NCBI GenBank assembly: GCA_034429745.1
Contig: DAOUFY010000116.1
Span: 1-11,844, forward strand
Direction: 5' to 3'
Length of the DNA stretch: 11,844 bases
Source: JBAXBF01 sp034429745
GTDB lineage: Bacteria > Chloroflexota > Anaerolineae > Anaerolineales > DRKV01
Position numbers and translations under genes: made by a program. The notes under the pieces are model-generated. The model saw nothing but the letters and a program-made list of their open reading frames with translations. It searched no databases and was not told the origin of the DNA. Positions 1 to 5,642 of this stretch are shown here, one piece after another. Position 1 is the stretch's first letter. Each line of letters begins with the position of its first letter.

Positions 1-154
1 CAATCTTTGTGTTAGTAAGTTCAAGGTAATATTCTTCTTGAAATTCATATACATTAAGAGAGCCTTTTTCACTTGATGAAATCTCTCCAAGGTTGATGGT
101 AAAAGAAAAAAATAACAAAGGCAATATACTCCAAAGGTACAATAATGAGGGCAT
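1..154 (-). CDS. Partial gene, putative secreted or membrane-anchored protein (N-terminus only)
   Basis: A reading frame opens with ATG (complement of 152-154) and stays open for 51 codons to the window edge. The product begins MPSLLYLWSILPLLFFSF, a hydrophobic stretch of about 18-20 residues, then a polar, acidic segment containing EFQEEYYLEL. This looks like an uncleaved anchor or signal peptide followed by an exported domain, although the N-terminus lacks the usual Lys/Arg. An in-frame TAA lies two codons upstream, so this ATG is the first possible start. No Shine-Dalgarno site precedes it. A TATAAT hexamer ends 5 nt before the ATG, which fits a leaderless transcript. The family is not recognised from 51 residues. 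It follows the HEAT-repeat gene on the same strand after 64 nt. Confidence 0.5.
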   Translation of the reverse strand, partial: MPSLLYLWSILPLLFFSFTINLGEISSSEKGSLNVYEFQEEYYLELTNTKI

Positions 155-159
155 GGGGA

Positions 160-182
160 ATTATAAAAGGTGGGTTTTATAA
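160..182 (-). promoter_or_regulatory. Candidate promoter -10 overlapped by a perfect AT palindrome
   Basis: On the minus strand TATAAT (160-165) lies 5 nt before the ATG of the left-edge gene. TTATAAAA (161-168) and TTTTATAA (175-182) form a perfect 8-bp inverted repeat around GGTGGG and cover most of this -10. No convincing -35 hexamer is visible. The arms contain only A and T and no U-tract follows, so an operator is likelier than a terminator. That it controls the left-edge gene is inferred from position. Confidence 0.4.
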
Positions 183-218
183 GACTAGATTAAACCGATT
201 GTAGCTTATCAAAACTAT

Positions 219-1436
219 TTACCCCCACAAATCATCTTCATCTTCCTCGTCGAGAAAGTCGTAATCTTCATCTTCCTCGTCAAGAAAATCATCAAAATCT
301 TCATCATCTAAATCGTCAAGGAAATCATCTTCGTCTTCATCAAAGTCGAAAATATCTTCGTCAATATCATCATCTAAATTATCATCAAATAATTCATCAT
401 TATCTTCTTCTTCATCACCCAATAATGCCATGTCATGAGTTCCTTCGTTGAAATCTAAATTATCAAGAGCTGATTCTAGAAGTGAAATTTCCTCTTCGTC
501 ATCGGCCTCTTGTAGTCTTTCTTGTAACAATTTTCGAACTCCTTTCCCGCCAATTTGAGAAAGAGCCCATAGAGCACTCATACAAACATTTTGATTAGCA
601 TCTTCTGCAAGGTCAAACAGCAGGCTTCTTGCTTCTACAATACCTAACTCACCTGCAGCACGAGCTGCTTCAGACCTTATGGATGGATTTGAATGGTTCA
701 GCATGCTTACTACTTGAGCATTCCAACGTTCGTTACCAGAACGTCCCATCGCAATTAATGAACTGGTCTGGAAATTGGGATCAGGAGTATTGAAGGCTGA
801 TTCTATTAAACTTGGGACTTCATCGCGACTAGAATAACCAAGAGATTCTAAAGCTCGGAGTCTTAGCTCAGTGTCATTACCGTTTTGAGCCACATTTAAT
901 AAGCGATTCTCTAAATCAGCTTTTATTTCTGGTTTCAGGGCTTCCATTTCCGCTAAATAAACAAATTGTCCTAACGCACTAGCAGCTGCGATCCTAACGG
1001 ATAGATCTTCATCTTTTTCCATTCGTTCTAAATAGATATCAATTAAATCCAGACATTCACATTCATTTGCCATTAGAGTCTCTATTGCACCAATGCGTAC
1101 TTTTGGATCAGGGTCCTTTAACGCTAGTCTTCCTATCCCTTCATAAGAGAGGAGCAAATCACGTCTGGCAAACATTTGAAGATCTTCCATAAGGGCTCGA
1201 CGGCGCCATAATGGAATTTTATGCCAGTGTTGCTGAAGAAATTCTAAATCTTTGTCGCTTATATCAGAAAGACGATATAGATAAAGAGTTGGCAATGGAA
1301 TATTCTCATCAAGCATAGTCTCGATGATATGTTCAAAAGGTACTTGTTGAGAACTTTGCTGAATGTTATCGACGTCAAGTTCTTCCAATGGTTCTTCAAT
1401 TTTCATATTGTATTTTACTTCTTTTCTTCTTATCAT
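219..1436 (-). CDS. HEAT-repeat protein with a long acidic C-terminal tail
   Basis: A 405-residue soluble protein with no signal peptide or membrane segment. Residues about 95-310 are successive helical pairs of the HEAT/PBS-lyase type. Recognisable units include DPDPKVRIGAIETL (108-121), LSVRIAAASALG, TELRLRALESLG, NPSIRSEAARAAGELG and NQNVCMSALWALSQIG. This superhelix normally serves as a protein-binding scaffold. Residues 341-405 are almost entirely Asp/Glu with spaced Phe, Leu and Tyr, ending DDLWG. ATG at 1434-1436 is chosen because AAAGGTGAG lies just upstream; Met11 is an alternative start with a weaker site. It follows the RseP-like protease gene by 28 nt and is probably co-transcribed, so a role linked to the membrane protease or envelope is possible but unproven. 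No enzymatic residues are visible. Confidence 0.85.
   Translation of the reverse strand: MIRRKEVKYNMKIEEPLEELDVDNIQQSSQQVPFEHIIETMLDENIPLPTLYLYRLSDISDKDLEFLQQHWHKIPLWRRRALMEDLQMFARRDLLLSYEGIGRLALKDPDPKVRIGAIETLMANECECLDLIDIYLERMEKDEDLSVRIAAASALGQFVYLAEMEALKPEIKADLENRLLNVAQNGNDTELRLRALESLGYSSRDEVPSLIESAFNTPDPNFQTSSLIAMGRSGNERWNAQVVSMLNHSNPSIRSEAARAAGELGIVEARSLLFDLAEDANQNVCMSALWALSQIGGKGVRKLLQERLQEADDEEEISLLESALDNLDFNEGTHDMALLGDEEEDNDELFDDNLDDDIDEDIFDFDEDEDDFLDDLDDEDFDDFLDEEDEDYDFLDEEDEDDLWG
231..290 (-). repeat. Tandem 30-bp repeat encoding FLDEEDED units
   Basis: Two adjacent 30-bp copies (231-260 and 261-290) share the core TCTTCATCTTCCTCGTC and differ at a few positions. They encode consecutive 10-residue units of the form FLDEEDED plus two residues at the C-terminus of the HEAT-repeat protein. 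A more diverged copy (FLDDLDDEDFDD) lies next to them. The acidic tail probably expanded by in-frame duplication, so its length may vary between strains. Confidence 0.75.
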
Positions 1437-1464
1437 AACTCACCTTTCGCGCTAATATAGATAA

Positions 1465-2556
1465 TTAGGGAAGAGGTGTAGATGTGGGATAAGATGACAA
1501 CGTTTGGTTTAGATTTATAGGATTAATAAAGTCTTGAAGGTTTACATAAAATAATAAGACTAATAATAACATAAAGCCAATTAAATGGACTGCATTTTCA
1601 AACTGTGAAGGAATACGTTTGTTTAAAATTAGCTCTGGTATGATGAATAGGATTCGACCTCCATCTAATGCAGGGATAGGAAGTAAATTAAGTATTCCTA
1701 ATGAGGCACTAATCATTGCGAAGAATGCCATAACTCCCAGACCTGCCGTGCGGTTTTGGGTGGCGTCCATATCTCGTACTCCTTGATATATGTCGTACAT
1801 ACCTTTGAAACCTACAACGCGCATTTCCTCTGAAGGAGCATGTCCAGAAATGAGCTTAATTGGCATTGTAAATAACAAATAACCTTGATCAATAACAGCT
1901 TTCACACCATAGGGAAATGCTTGAATGAGGTTGATTGGCTGAGTAGGGTTACTCATGGCAATACCAATAGCCCCTTGTCCAGGTGGCGGATTGAGGCGAG
2001 GAACTAATTGGAGATCAATAAATTTGTTATCACGTTGTATGGTTAGAGTGATTTCTTTCCCTCGTTGCTGGGCAACTATTTTTTGAACGTTTGCTATGTT
2101 TTGAATGGGCTGTTGATTGATTTTGATCAATAAATCATTAGTTTGAATACCGGCTTGTGCGGCTGGTGAATCCGGCGCCACATCAACGATGATAACTTGG
2201 TTTGTTTGTGGAATACCCATCCGACTTATTGTGATGCTGTAAAGCAATATAGCAATAAGGATATTCATCAGTGGACCCGCAAGGATAACCCCCAAACGAA
2301 TGTTAGGGGGAGAAGCAGCTAATCCTCCTTCTATTGATGGATCATTTTCACCTTTAGGCCTAACAAAACCTCCTAATGGTATAAGGTTTAATGTGAAATC
2401 AACACCATGCCAACGAAAAAGAGTAAATAGACGCGGAGGAAAACCTATTCCAAATTCTTCAATTTCTACATTATGCCATAAAGCAACTAGAAAATGCCCC
2501 AATTCATGTAGGATAATAAAAGCAGCTAATGCACCAATGAAAATTATCAAATCCAT
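1465..2556 (-). CDS. rseP: RIP metalloprotease, RseP / site-2 protease family (M50)
   Basis: A 363-residue polytopic membrane zinc protease that would cut transmembrane substrates such as anti-sigma factors after a first cleavage by another protease. The zinc motif HELGH is at residues 17-21 in the first membrane helix. The third ligand lies in NLLPIPALDGGR (290-301, Asp298). A single PDZ domain spans about 119-187, including SPAAQAGIQTNDLLIKIN. Further membrane helices are visible near 88-110, 270-295 and 322-345. The length is normal for single-PDZ members. ATG at 2554-2556 has GGAG 5 nt upstream. The gene lies 45 nt after the decarboxylase gene and 28 nt before the HEAT-repeat gene on the same strand. 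No anti-sigma factor is in the window, so the substrate is unknown. The Thr/Ser/Pro-rich tail STPLP is poorly conserved in the family. Confidence 0.93.
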   Translation of the reverse strand: MDLIIFIGALAAFIILHELGHFLVALWHNVEIEEFGIGFPPRLFTLFRWHGVDFTLNLIPLGGFVRPKGENDPSIEGGLAASPPNIRLGVILAGPLMNILIAILLYSITISRMGIPQTNQVIIVDVAPDSPAAQAGIQTNDLLIKINQQPIQNIANVQKIVAQQRGKEITLTIQRDNKFIDLQLVPRLNPPPGQGAIGIAMSNPTQPINLIQAFPYGVKAVIDQGYLLFTMPIKLISGHAPSEEMRVVGFKGMYDIYQGVRDMDATQNRTAGLGVMAFFAMISASLGILNLLPIPALDGGRILFIIPELILNKRIPSQFENAVHLIGFMLLLVLLFYVNLQDFINPINLNQTLSSYPTSTPLP

Positions 2557-2574
2557 ACCTACTCCGTTAAACAG

Positions 2575-2605
2575 ATTATATCATTCAACTTGAAAAGATT
2601 GTCAA
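2575..2605 (-). promoter_or_regulatory. Candidate promoter for rseP
   Basis: On the minus strand TTGACA (2600-2605) and TATAAT (2575-2580) are both perfect hexamers, but 19 bp apart, which is longer than optimal. The -35 overlaps the stop codon region of the decarboxylase gene. Transcription would start near 2568, giving a leader of about 12 nt that still contains the GGAG site. This would let the protease and HEAT genes be expressed apart from the decarboxylase. Confidence 0.45.
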
Positions 2606-3588
2606 GTGATTTTTGAAAGAAGTTCAGCTCCTTTACCGCATTTGGAAGAGATCACATGATGTACTGATGGGATTTGGCTTAAACGAAATGCTACTTCTTT
2701 TTCATAGGCAGATTCTGTAATAACATGTACATTTGCGCCCGCGTCAATCGTATAAAAAACTGGCAATCCACTTCGCCGCCACTCTTGAACTTCCATGATT
2801 ATTTCTAACGTAGCGGGTGCCCAATAAAATAATGACGGGGTCGAAGACATCATAACTGCATGCATCAAAATACAATCTATTTCAGCAATAGATGCTAATG
2901 AATCGAAATCGCATTGGAGAATTGCTTGCCTACAGATTGATAATCTTCGGGGAGCATCAGCAACACGACTGTTTTGTAAGGGGCTACTTATAGCTATCTC
3001 ATGACCTTGACTTGATCCAATTTTTTTAGGTTTTGAAGAAACCACTGCAATACAATCACTTAATTGCCAATGTTCTGGAGGAGCGATACTGTATGCATAG
3101 GAATCTTCATCACTGGAGCCGGCTTGCCATTCGACATAGCCGGAGGGAATGGAGCGGCAGGCTGATCCAGAACCGATTCTAGCAAGCCGTGATAATGCTG
3201 TTTCGTCAAATTCAATTTGAAGAGCTGCAGTTGCAGCAAGAGCTAAGGCAGCAAAAGCAGATGCAGAGGAAGCAATACCCGCCGCTGTTGGAAAATTGTT
3301 TTCGCTTTTTACCGAGGCAAAAGTAGATATATTTACCATGTTGCGTAAATGGTTTAAAAATTGGGTTATTCGCTGAGTTTCCTCTTTGGATTGTAAAACA
3401 CCATTTAAAAAAAATTCATCTGACATAAGTGTTTCATCAAAAGTAACTGACGTTGTAGTAAATAATCCCTCGAGGTTCATTGAGATTGATCCGTTAGCCG
3501 GGATACGCAATAGAGAATTAGAGTTTCCCCAGTACTTAATGAAGGCAATATTTGGATGTGCTTTTGCTGTGGCTGATTTATATATCAT
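2602..3588 (-). CDS. Mevalonate (di)phosphate decarboxylase family; probably phosphomevalonate decarboxylase
   Basis: A 328-residue GHMP-superfamily enzyme that makes an isoprenoid precursor from a phosphorylated mevalonate by ATP-dependent decarboxylation in the cytosol. N-terminal AHPNIAFIKYWG (10-21), the ATP loop NFPTAAGIASSAS (98-110), GSGSACRS (139-146, Arg145) and YTIDAGANVHV with catalytic Asp282 are all present. Length is normal for the family. Compared with the yeast diphosphomevalonate enzyme as I recall it, Lys22 of KYWGK is Asn22 here, and the position of yeast Arg74 (NERTQ) is Glu70 (KEETQ). Loss of these basic residues fits a monophosphate substrate, as for the phosphomevalonate decarboxylases described from Roseiflexus and Haloferax, which work with isopentenyl phosphate kinase. 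No such kinase is in the window. ATG at 3586-3588 has AGAGG four nt upstream. It heads the minus-strand cluster with its own promoter. Confidence 0.88.
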   Translation of the reverse strand: MIYKSATAKAHPNIAFIKYWGNSNSLLRIPANGSISMNLEGLFTTTSVTFDETLMSDEFFLNGVLQSKEETQRITQFLNHLRNMVNISTFASVKSENNFPTAAGIASSASAFAALALAATAALQIEFDETALSRLARIGSGSACRSIPSGYVEWQAGSSDEDSYAYSIAPPEHWQLSDCIAVVSSKPKKIGSSQGHEIAISSPLQNSRVADAPRRLSICRQAILQCDFDSLASIAEIDCILMHAVMMSSTPSLFYWAPATLEIIMEVQEWRRSGLPVFYTIDAGANVHVITESAYEKEVAFRLSQIPSVHHVISSKCGKGAELLSKIT

Positions 3589-3681
3589 TTATCCTCTATG
3601 ACACTTATTTAGGATTATTTTGTTTTTATTACATCTTTTTCGTTTGCTTTTTAATCTAAATAAACCTAAGTTTTAGTGCAG

Positions 3682-3711
3682 ATTATATCATTTATTCGTT
3701 CCACCTGTTAA
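3682..3711 (-). promoter_or_regulatory. Promoter for the mevalonate decarboxylase gene
   Basis: On the minus strand TTAACA (3706-3711) and TATAAT (3682-3687) are separated by 18 bp, a near-consensus housekeeping promoter. Initiation near 3675 would give a leader of about 86 nt before the ATG. The -10 context AATGATATAATCTG is identical over 14 bases to that at the rseP promoter. Confidence 0.65.
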
Positions 3712-3745
3712 TATACAAATGATAACTAGAGTAGTAAAATAATAA

Positions 3746-3762
3746 TAATTACCCAGTAATTA
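3746..3762. promoter_or_regulatory. Palindrome TAATTAC-CCA-GTAATTA, possible operator
   Basis: A perfect 7-bp inverted repeat with a 3-bp centre lies in the divergent region between the decarboxylase and the CDF exporter, upstream of both core promoters. It is too short and AT-rich to be a terminator and is not followed by a T-run. It is a reasonable protein-binding site. The regulator is unknown. Confidence 0.4.
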
Positions 3763-3800
3763 AAGGTTCATAAAGTAATGGATATGATGTAGTCTAGAGA

Positions 3801-3816
3801 TAGGGTAATTTCCCTA
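3801..3816. promoter_or_regulatory. Palindrome TAGGGTAATTTCCCTA at the CDF promoter, possible operator
   Basis: The arms TAGGG and CCCTA are perfect, and the symmetry continues through the centre with one mismatched pair. It lies where the -35 of the CDF promoter would be (TTTCCC at 3809-3814, a poor -35 match). A repressor or a MerR-type activator bound here would control a metal exporter, but no regulator gene is adjacent. Confidence 0.45.
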
Positions 3817-3838
3817 TTTTTCTTGTATGGGTTATAAT
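3809..3838 (+). promoter_or_regulatory. Promoter for the CDF exporter gene
   Basis: TATAAT (3833-3838) is a perfect -10. The region 18 bp upstream (TTTCCC, 3809-3814) matches a -35 poorly and is part of a palindrome, suggesting a promoter that depends on a regulator. Initiation near 3845 would leave a leader of about 16 nt including the GAGGT ribosome site. Confidence 0.5.
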
Positions 3839-3860
3839 TAAATTATCGAGGTACGTAAAA

Positions 3861-4751
3861 GTGGATTCTCATCACAATGAAGAAAACAGCAAGAAACTAA
3901 TTATTGCTCTTGGATTAACCGGTGCTATATTTGCTGTTGAATTTATAGGGGGACTATGGACTGGCAGCCTTGCCTTACTTTCTGATTCTGCTCATGTTTT
4001 TATGGACACATTCGCATTGGGTTTGAGTTTTTTAGCTATTCGGCTAGCAGCTCTTCCTCCAAATGATCGCCATACTTATGGATATCACAGAATGCAAGTT
4101 CTTGCTGCGTTGGCAAATGGAGCTACATTGCTGTTGATTTCTTTTGAAATTTTTAAAGAATCAATCCATCGTTTTCACCAACCCCAAGAAGTATTAGCTA
4201 GGGAGATGCTTATCATTGCAGTTTTTGGTTTAGCAGTCAATGCTTTTGTTGCTTTGGTATTGCGTCGCCATGATCACGAAGACATTAATCTGAGGGCTGC
4301 ATTTTATCACGTAATTGGTGACGCTTTAGCTTCAATAGGTGTAATAATTGCAGGTATTGCAATTTACTATACTAATCTGCAATGGATAGACCCTTTAGTA
4401 AGTGTAATAATCGGTCTATTGATTCTCTTTTCTTCAGGTCGGTTGCTGAAAGAGACGATCCATATATTAGCTGAAGGTATGCCGGAAGGAATGACAGCTA
4501 GTGAAATTGCACGATCTATGAAGGGTGTTAATGGAGTGGCTGAGGTTCATGATTTGCATATTTGGACGATTAAACCAGGGTTTATTGCTTTAAGTGCACA
4601 TGTTATCTTGGAGGATCAGATGCTCAGCCAAGCAGATAAGACAATGGAAAAAATTAAACAAGAATTATCTGATAAGTACCAAATTAAACATACTACGATT
4701 CAATTTGAATGCAAAAATTGCGGGCAAGGATTAGCTATTTGTTATCATTAG
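3861..4751 (+). CDS. CDF family cation efflux transporter (zinc type, CzcD/ZitB-like)
   Basis: A 296-residue inner-membrane antiporter of the cation diffusion facilitator family, expected to export Zn2+ (perhaps Cd2+ or Co2+) in exchange for protons. Six membrane helices lie in residues about 12-200. The transport site is formed by SDSAHVFMD (His45, Asp49) in helix 2 and YHVIGD (His150, Asp154) in helix 5. This HD-HD pattern is typical of zinc-preferring members. The cytosolic metal-binding-like domain covers about 205-283 and contains VHDLHIWTIKPG. A Cys-rich tail (Cys284, Cys287, Cys294) follows. The start is GTG at 3861 with GAGGT 8 nt upstream; no in-frame ATG occurs until residue 48. Palindromes upstream suggest metal-responsive control. 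The His-rich loop of many family members is only short here (RRHDHED, 135-141). Confidence 0.93.
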   Translation: MDSHHNEENSKKLIIALGLTGAIFAVEFIGGLWTGSLALLSDSAHVFMDTFALGLSFLAIRLAALPPNDRHTYGYHRMQVLAALANGATLLLISFEIFKESIHRFHQPQEVLAREMLIIAVFGLAVNAFVALVLRRHDHEDINLRAAFYHVIGDALASIGVIIAGIAIYYTNLQWIDPLVSVIIGLLILFSSGRLLKETIHILAEGMPEGMTASEIARSMKGVNGVAEVHDLHIWTIKPGFIALSAHVILEDQMLSQADKTMEKIKQELSDKYQIKHTTIQFECKNCGQGLAICYH

Positions 4752-4797
4752 AAATATAGAAAAATTTTGACGCTTGCCCTCACTAATGTAAACGTAC

Positions 4798-4809
4798 CTG
4801 ACTCGTCAG
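4798..4809. promoter_or_regulatory. Palindrome CTGAC-TC-GTCAG upstream of the ylbF-like gene
   Basis: A perfect 5-bp inverted repeat with a 2-bp centre lies in the 90-bp gap between the CDF gene and the first YlbF-like gene. Two bases are too few for an RNA hairpin loop, so a DNA-binding site is more plausible. TTGACG at 4767-4772 is a good -35, but the only -10 at suitable distance, TAAACG (4789-4794), is poor. Whether a promoter exists here is uncertain. Confidence 0.3.
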
Positions 4810-4841
4810 AGTGTTATTGCATAAAACTTAAGGAGATAATT

Positions 4842-5240
4842 ATGATTGATAATCGGTCTAAAACAAGCAATTTAATGTCAATAGATGTTTCGATGGAAGA
4901 AATATATCAATTAGCTGAGGAATTGGGGAAAAATCTTCAGAGCTCGAATGAATACCAAGAATTATTACGCCTTGGAGGAACACTTAGGCAAAATGAGGAT
5001 GTAAAGAACCTGATTAACAAGATTCGGCAAGTTGAAAATTCTTATTCAGGAGAAGAATCAGAGAGGGAATTAGAAGAACTAAAGAGGCAACTGCTCGCTT
5101 TGCCAGTTTACCAAGCGTATTTAAATGCAGAAAATGCGGCACGTGAACTATTTAAAACCGTTGATAATACTATTAGCATGGCTGCAGGGGTTGATTTTGC
5201 TGTCAATGCTAAGAAAAGTGGTTGTTCTTGTGGCTGTTGA
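4842..5240 (+). CDS. YlbF/YmcA family protein with C-terminal CxCxC tail
   Basis: A 132-residue, mostly helical and highly charged protein of the YlbF/YmcA (Com_YlbF) family. In Bacillus, YlbF, YmcA and YaaT form a complex that carries Fe-S clusters and directs RNase Y processing, biofilm formation and competence. Visible features are helices about 17-35 and 50-110, the segment PVYQAYLNAENAARELF (88-104) and a terminal Cys128-Ser-Cys130-Gly-Cys132. The tail could bind metal or a cluster. The start at 4842 is chosen because AAGGAG sits 6 nt upstream. Reading back to a TTG at 4767 would add 25 residues with no ribosome site, ending in the leader region. The next gene, 29 nt on, is a paralogue. 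No YaaT homologue is in the window. The function in this organism is inferred. Confidence 0.85.
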   Translation: MIDNRSKTSNLMSIDVSMEEIYQLAEELGKNLQSSNEYQELLRLGGTLRQNEDVKNLINKIRQVENSYSGEESERELEELKRQLLALPVYQAYLNAENAARELFKTVDNTISMAAGVDFAVNAKKSGCSCGC

Positions 5241-5269
5241 TTTTCTTATTGTAGATTAGGAGTGAATTG

Positions 5270-5629
5270 ATGAATTCTTATCACAAATTACAAAACATTG
5301 CCCAAGCTTTAGGCGAAAAATTAAAAAATAGGCCTGAAGTCAGTGAATATCTAATTGCTGTAGATAATGTACAAAACAATGCTGAGATTAGAGCTAAAGA
5401 AGAATTGCTTTTAAACTTATTTCAGAGCTTATCAGCTTTAGAACAAGCCGGCAAACCTTTAGATAAAGATGTATTAGCTAATTTTTATCAATTAAGAGAC
5501 GAGGTAAATTCGGATCCATTGATAATTGAACGAGAAAAGAAACTACACTCATTGAAAAATCTTTACCAAGATGTGAATGGGTGTATTAGTGCTGAATTGG
5601 GATTAGATTTTACGTTATTAGCACTATGA
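5270..5629 (+). CDS. YlbF/YmcA family protein, second paralogue
   Basis: A 119-residue helical protein related to the preceding gene. Both end in the pattern IS-x3-G-h-DF (ISMAAGVDF upstream, ISAELGLDF here), and both begin with a similar amphipathic helix (LAEELGKNL against IAQALGEKL). It lacks the C-terminal Cys cluster and has only Cys105. The ATG at 5270 has AGGAG 7 nt upstream; an adjacent TTG at 5267 would be too close to that site. It is spaced 29 nt from the first gene, so one transcript and a heterodimer, as for YlbF-YmcA in Bacillus, are likely. It ends 13 nt before the convergent stop of the B3/B4 gene, leaving no room for a separate terminator. Family assignment rests on length, helical pattern and neighbour. 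Confidence 0.78.
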   Translation: MNSYHKLQNIAQALGEKLKNRPEVSEYLIAVDNVQNNAEIRAKEELLLNLFQSLSALEQAGKPLDKDVLANFYQLRDEVNSDPLIIEREKKLHSLKNLYQDVNGCISAELGLDFTLLAL

Positions 5630-5642
5630 ATTTATGGTAGAG

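Noticed and set aside
2300..2593. Plus-strand open frame opposite the RseP gene
   Set aside because: It is antisense to the conserved protease N-terminus and its product shows no family features.
3386..3601. Plus-strand open frame opposite the decarboxylase start
   Set aside because: It overlaps a well-conserved GHMP N-terminus in antisense and has no recognisable protein features.
4767..4841. Extended start for the first YlbF-like protein at TTG 4767
   Set aside because: The extra 25 residues lack family similarity, and a strong AAGGAG sits 6 nt before the ATG at 4842.
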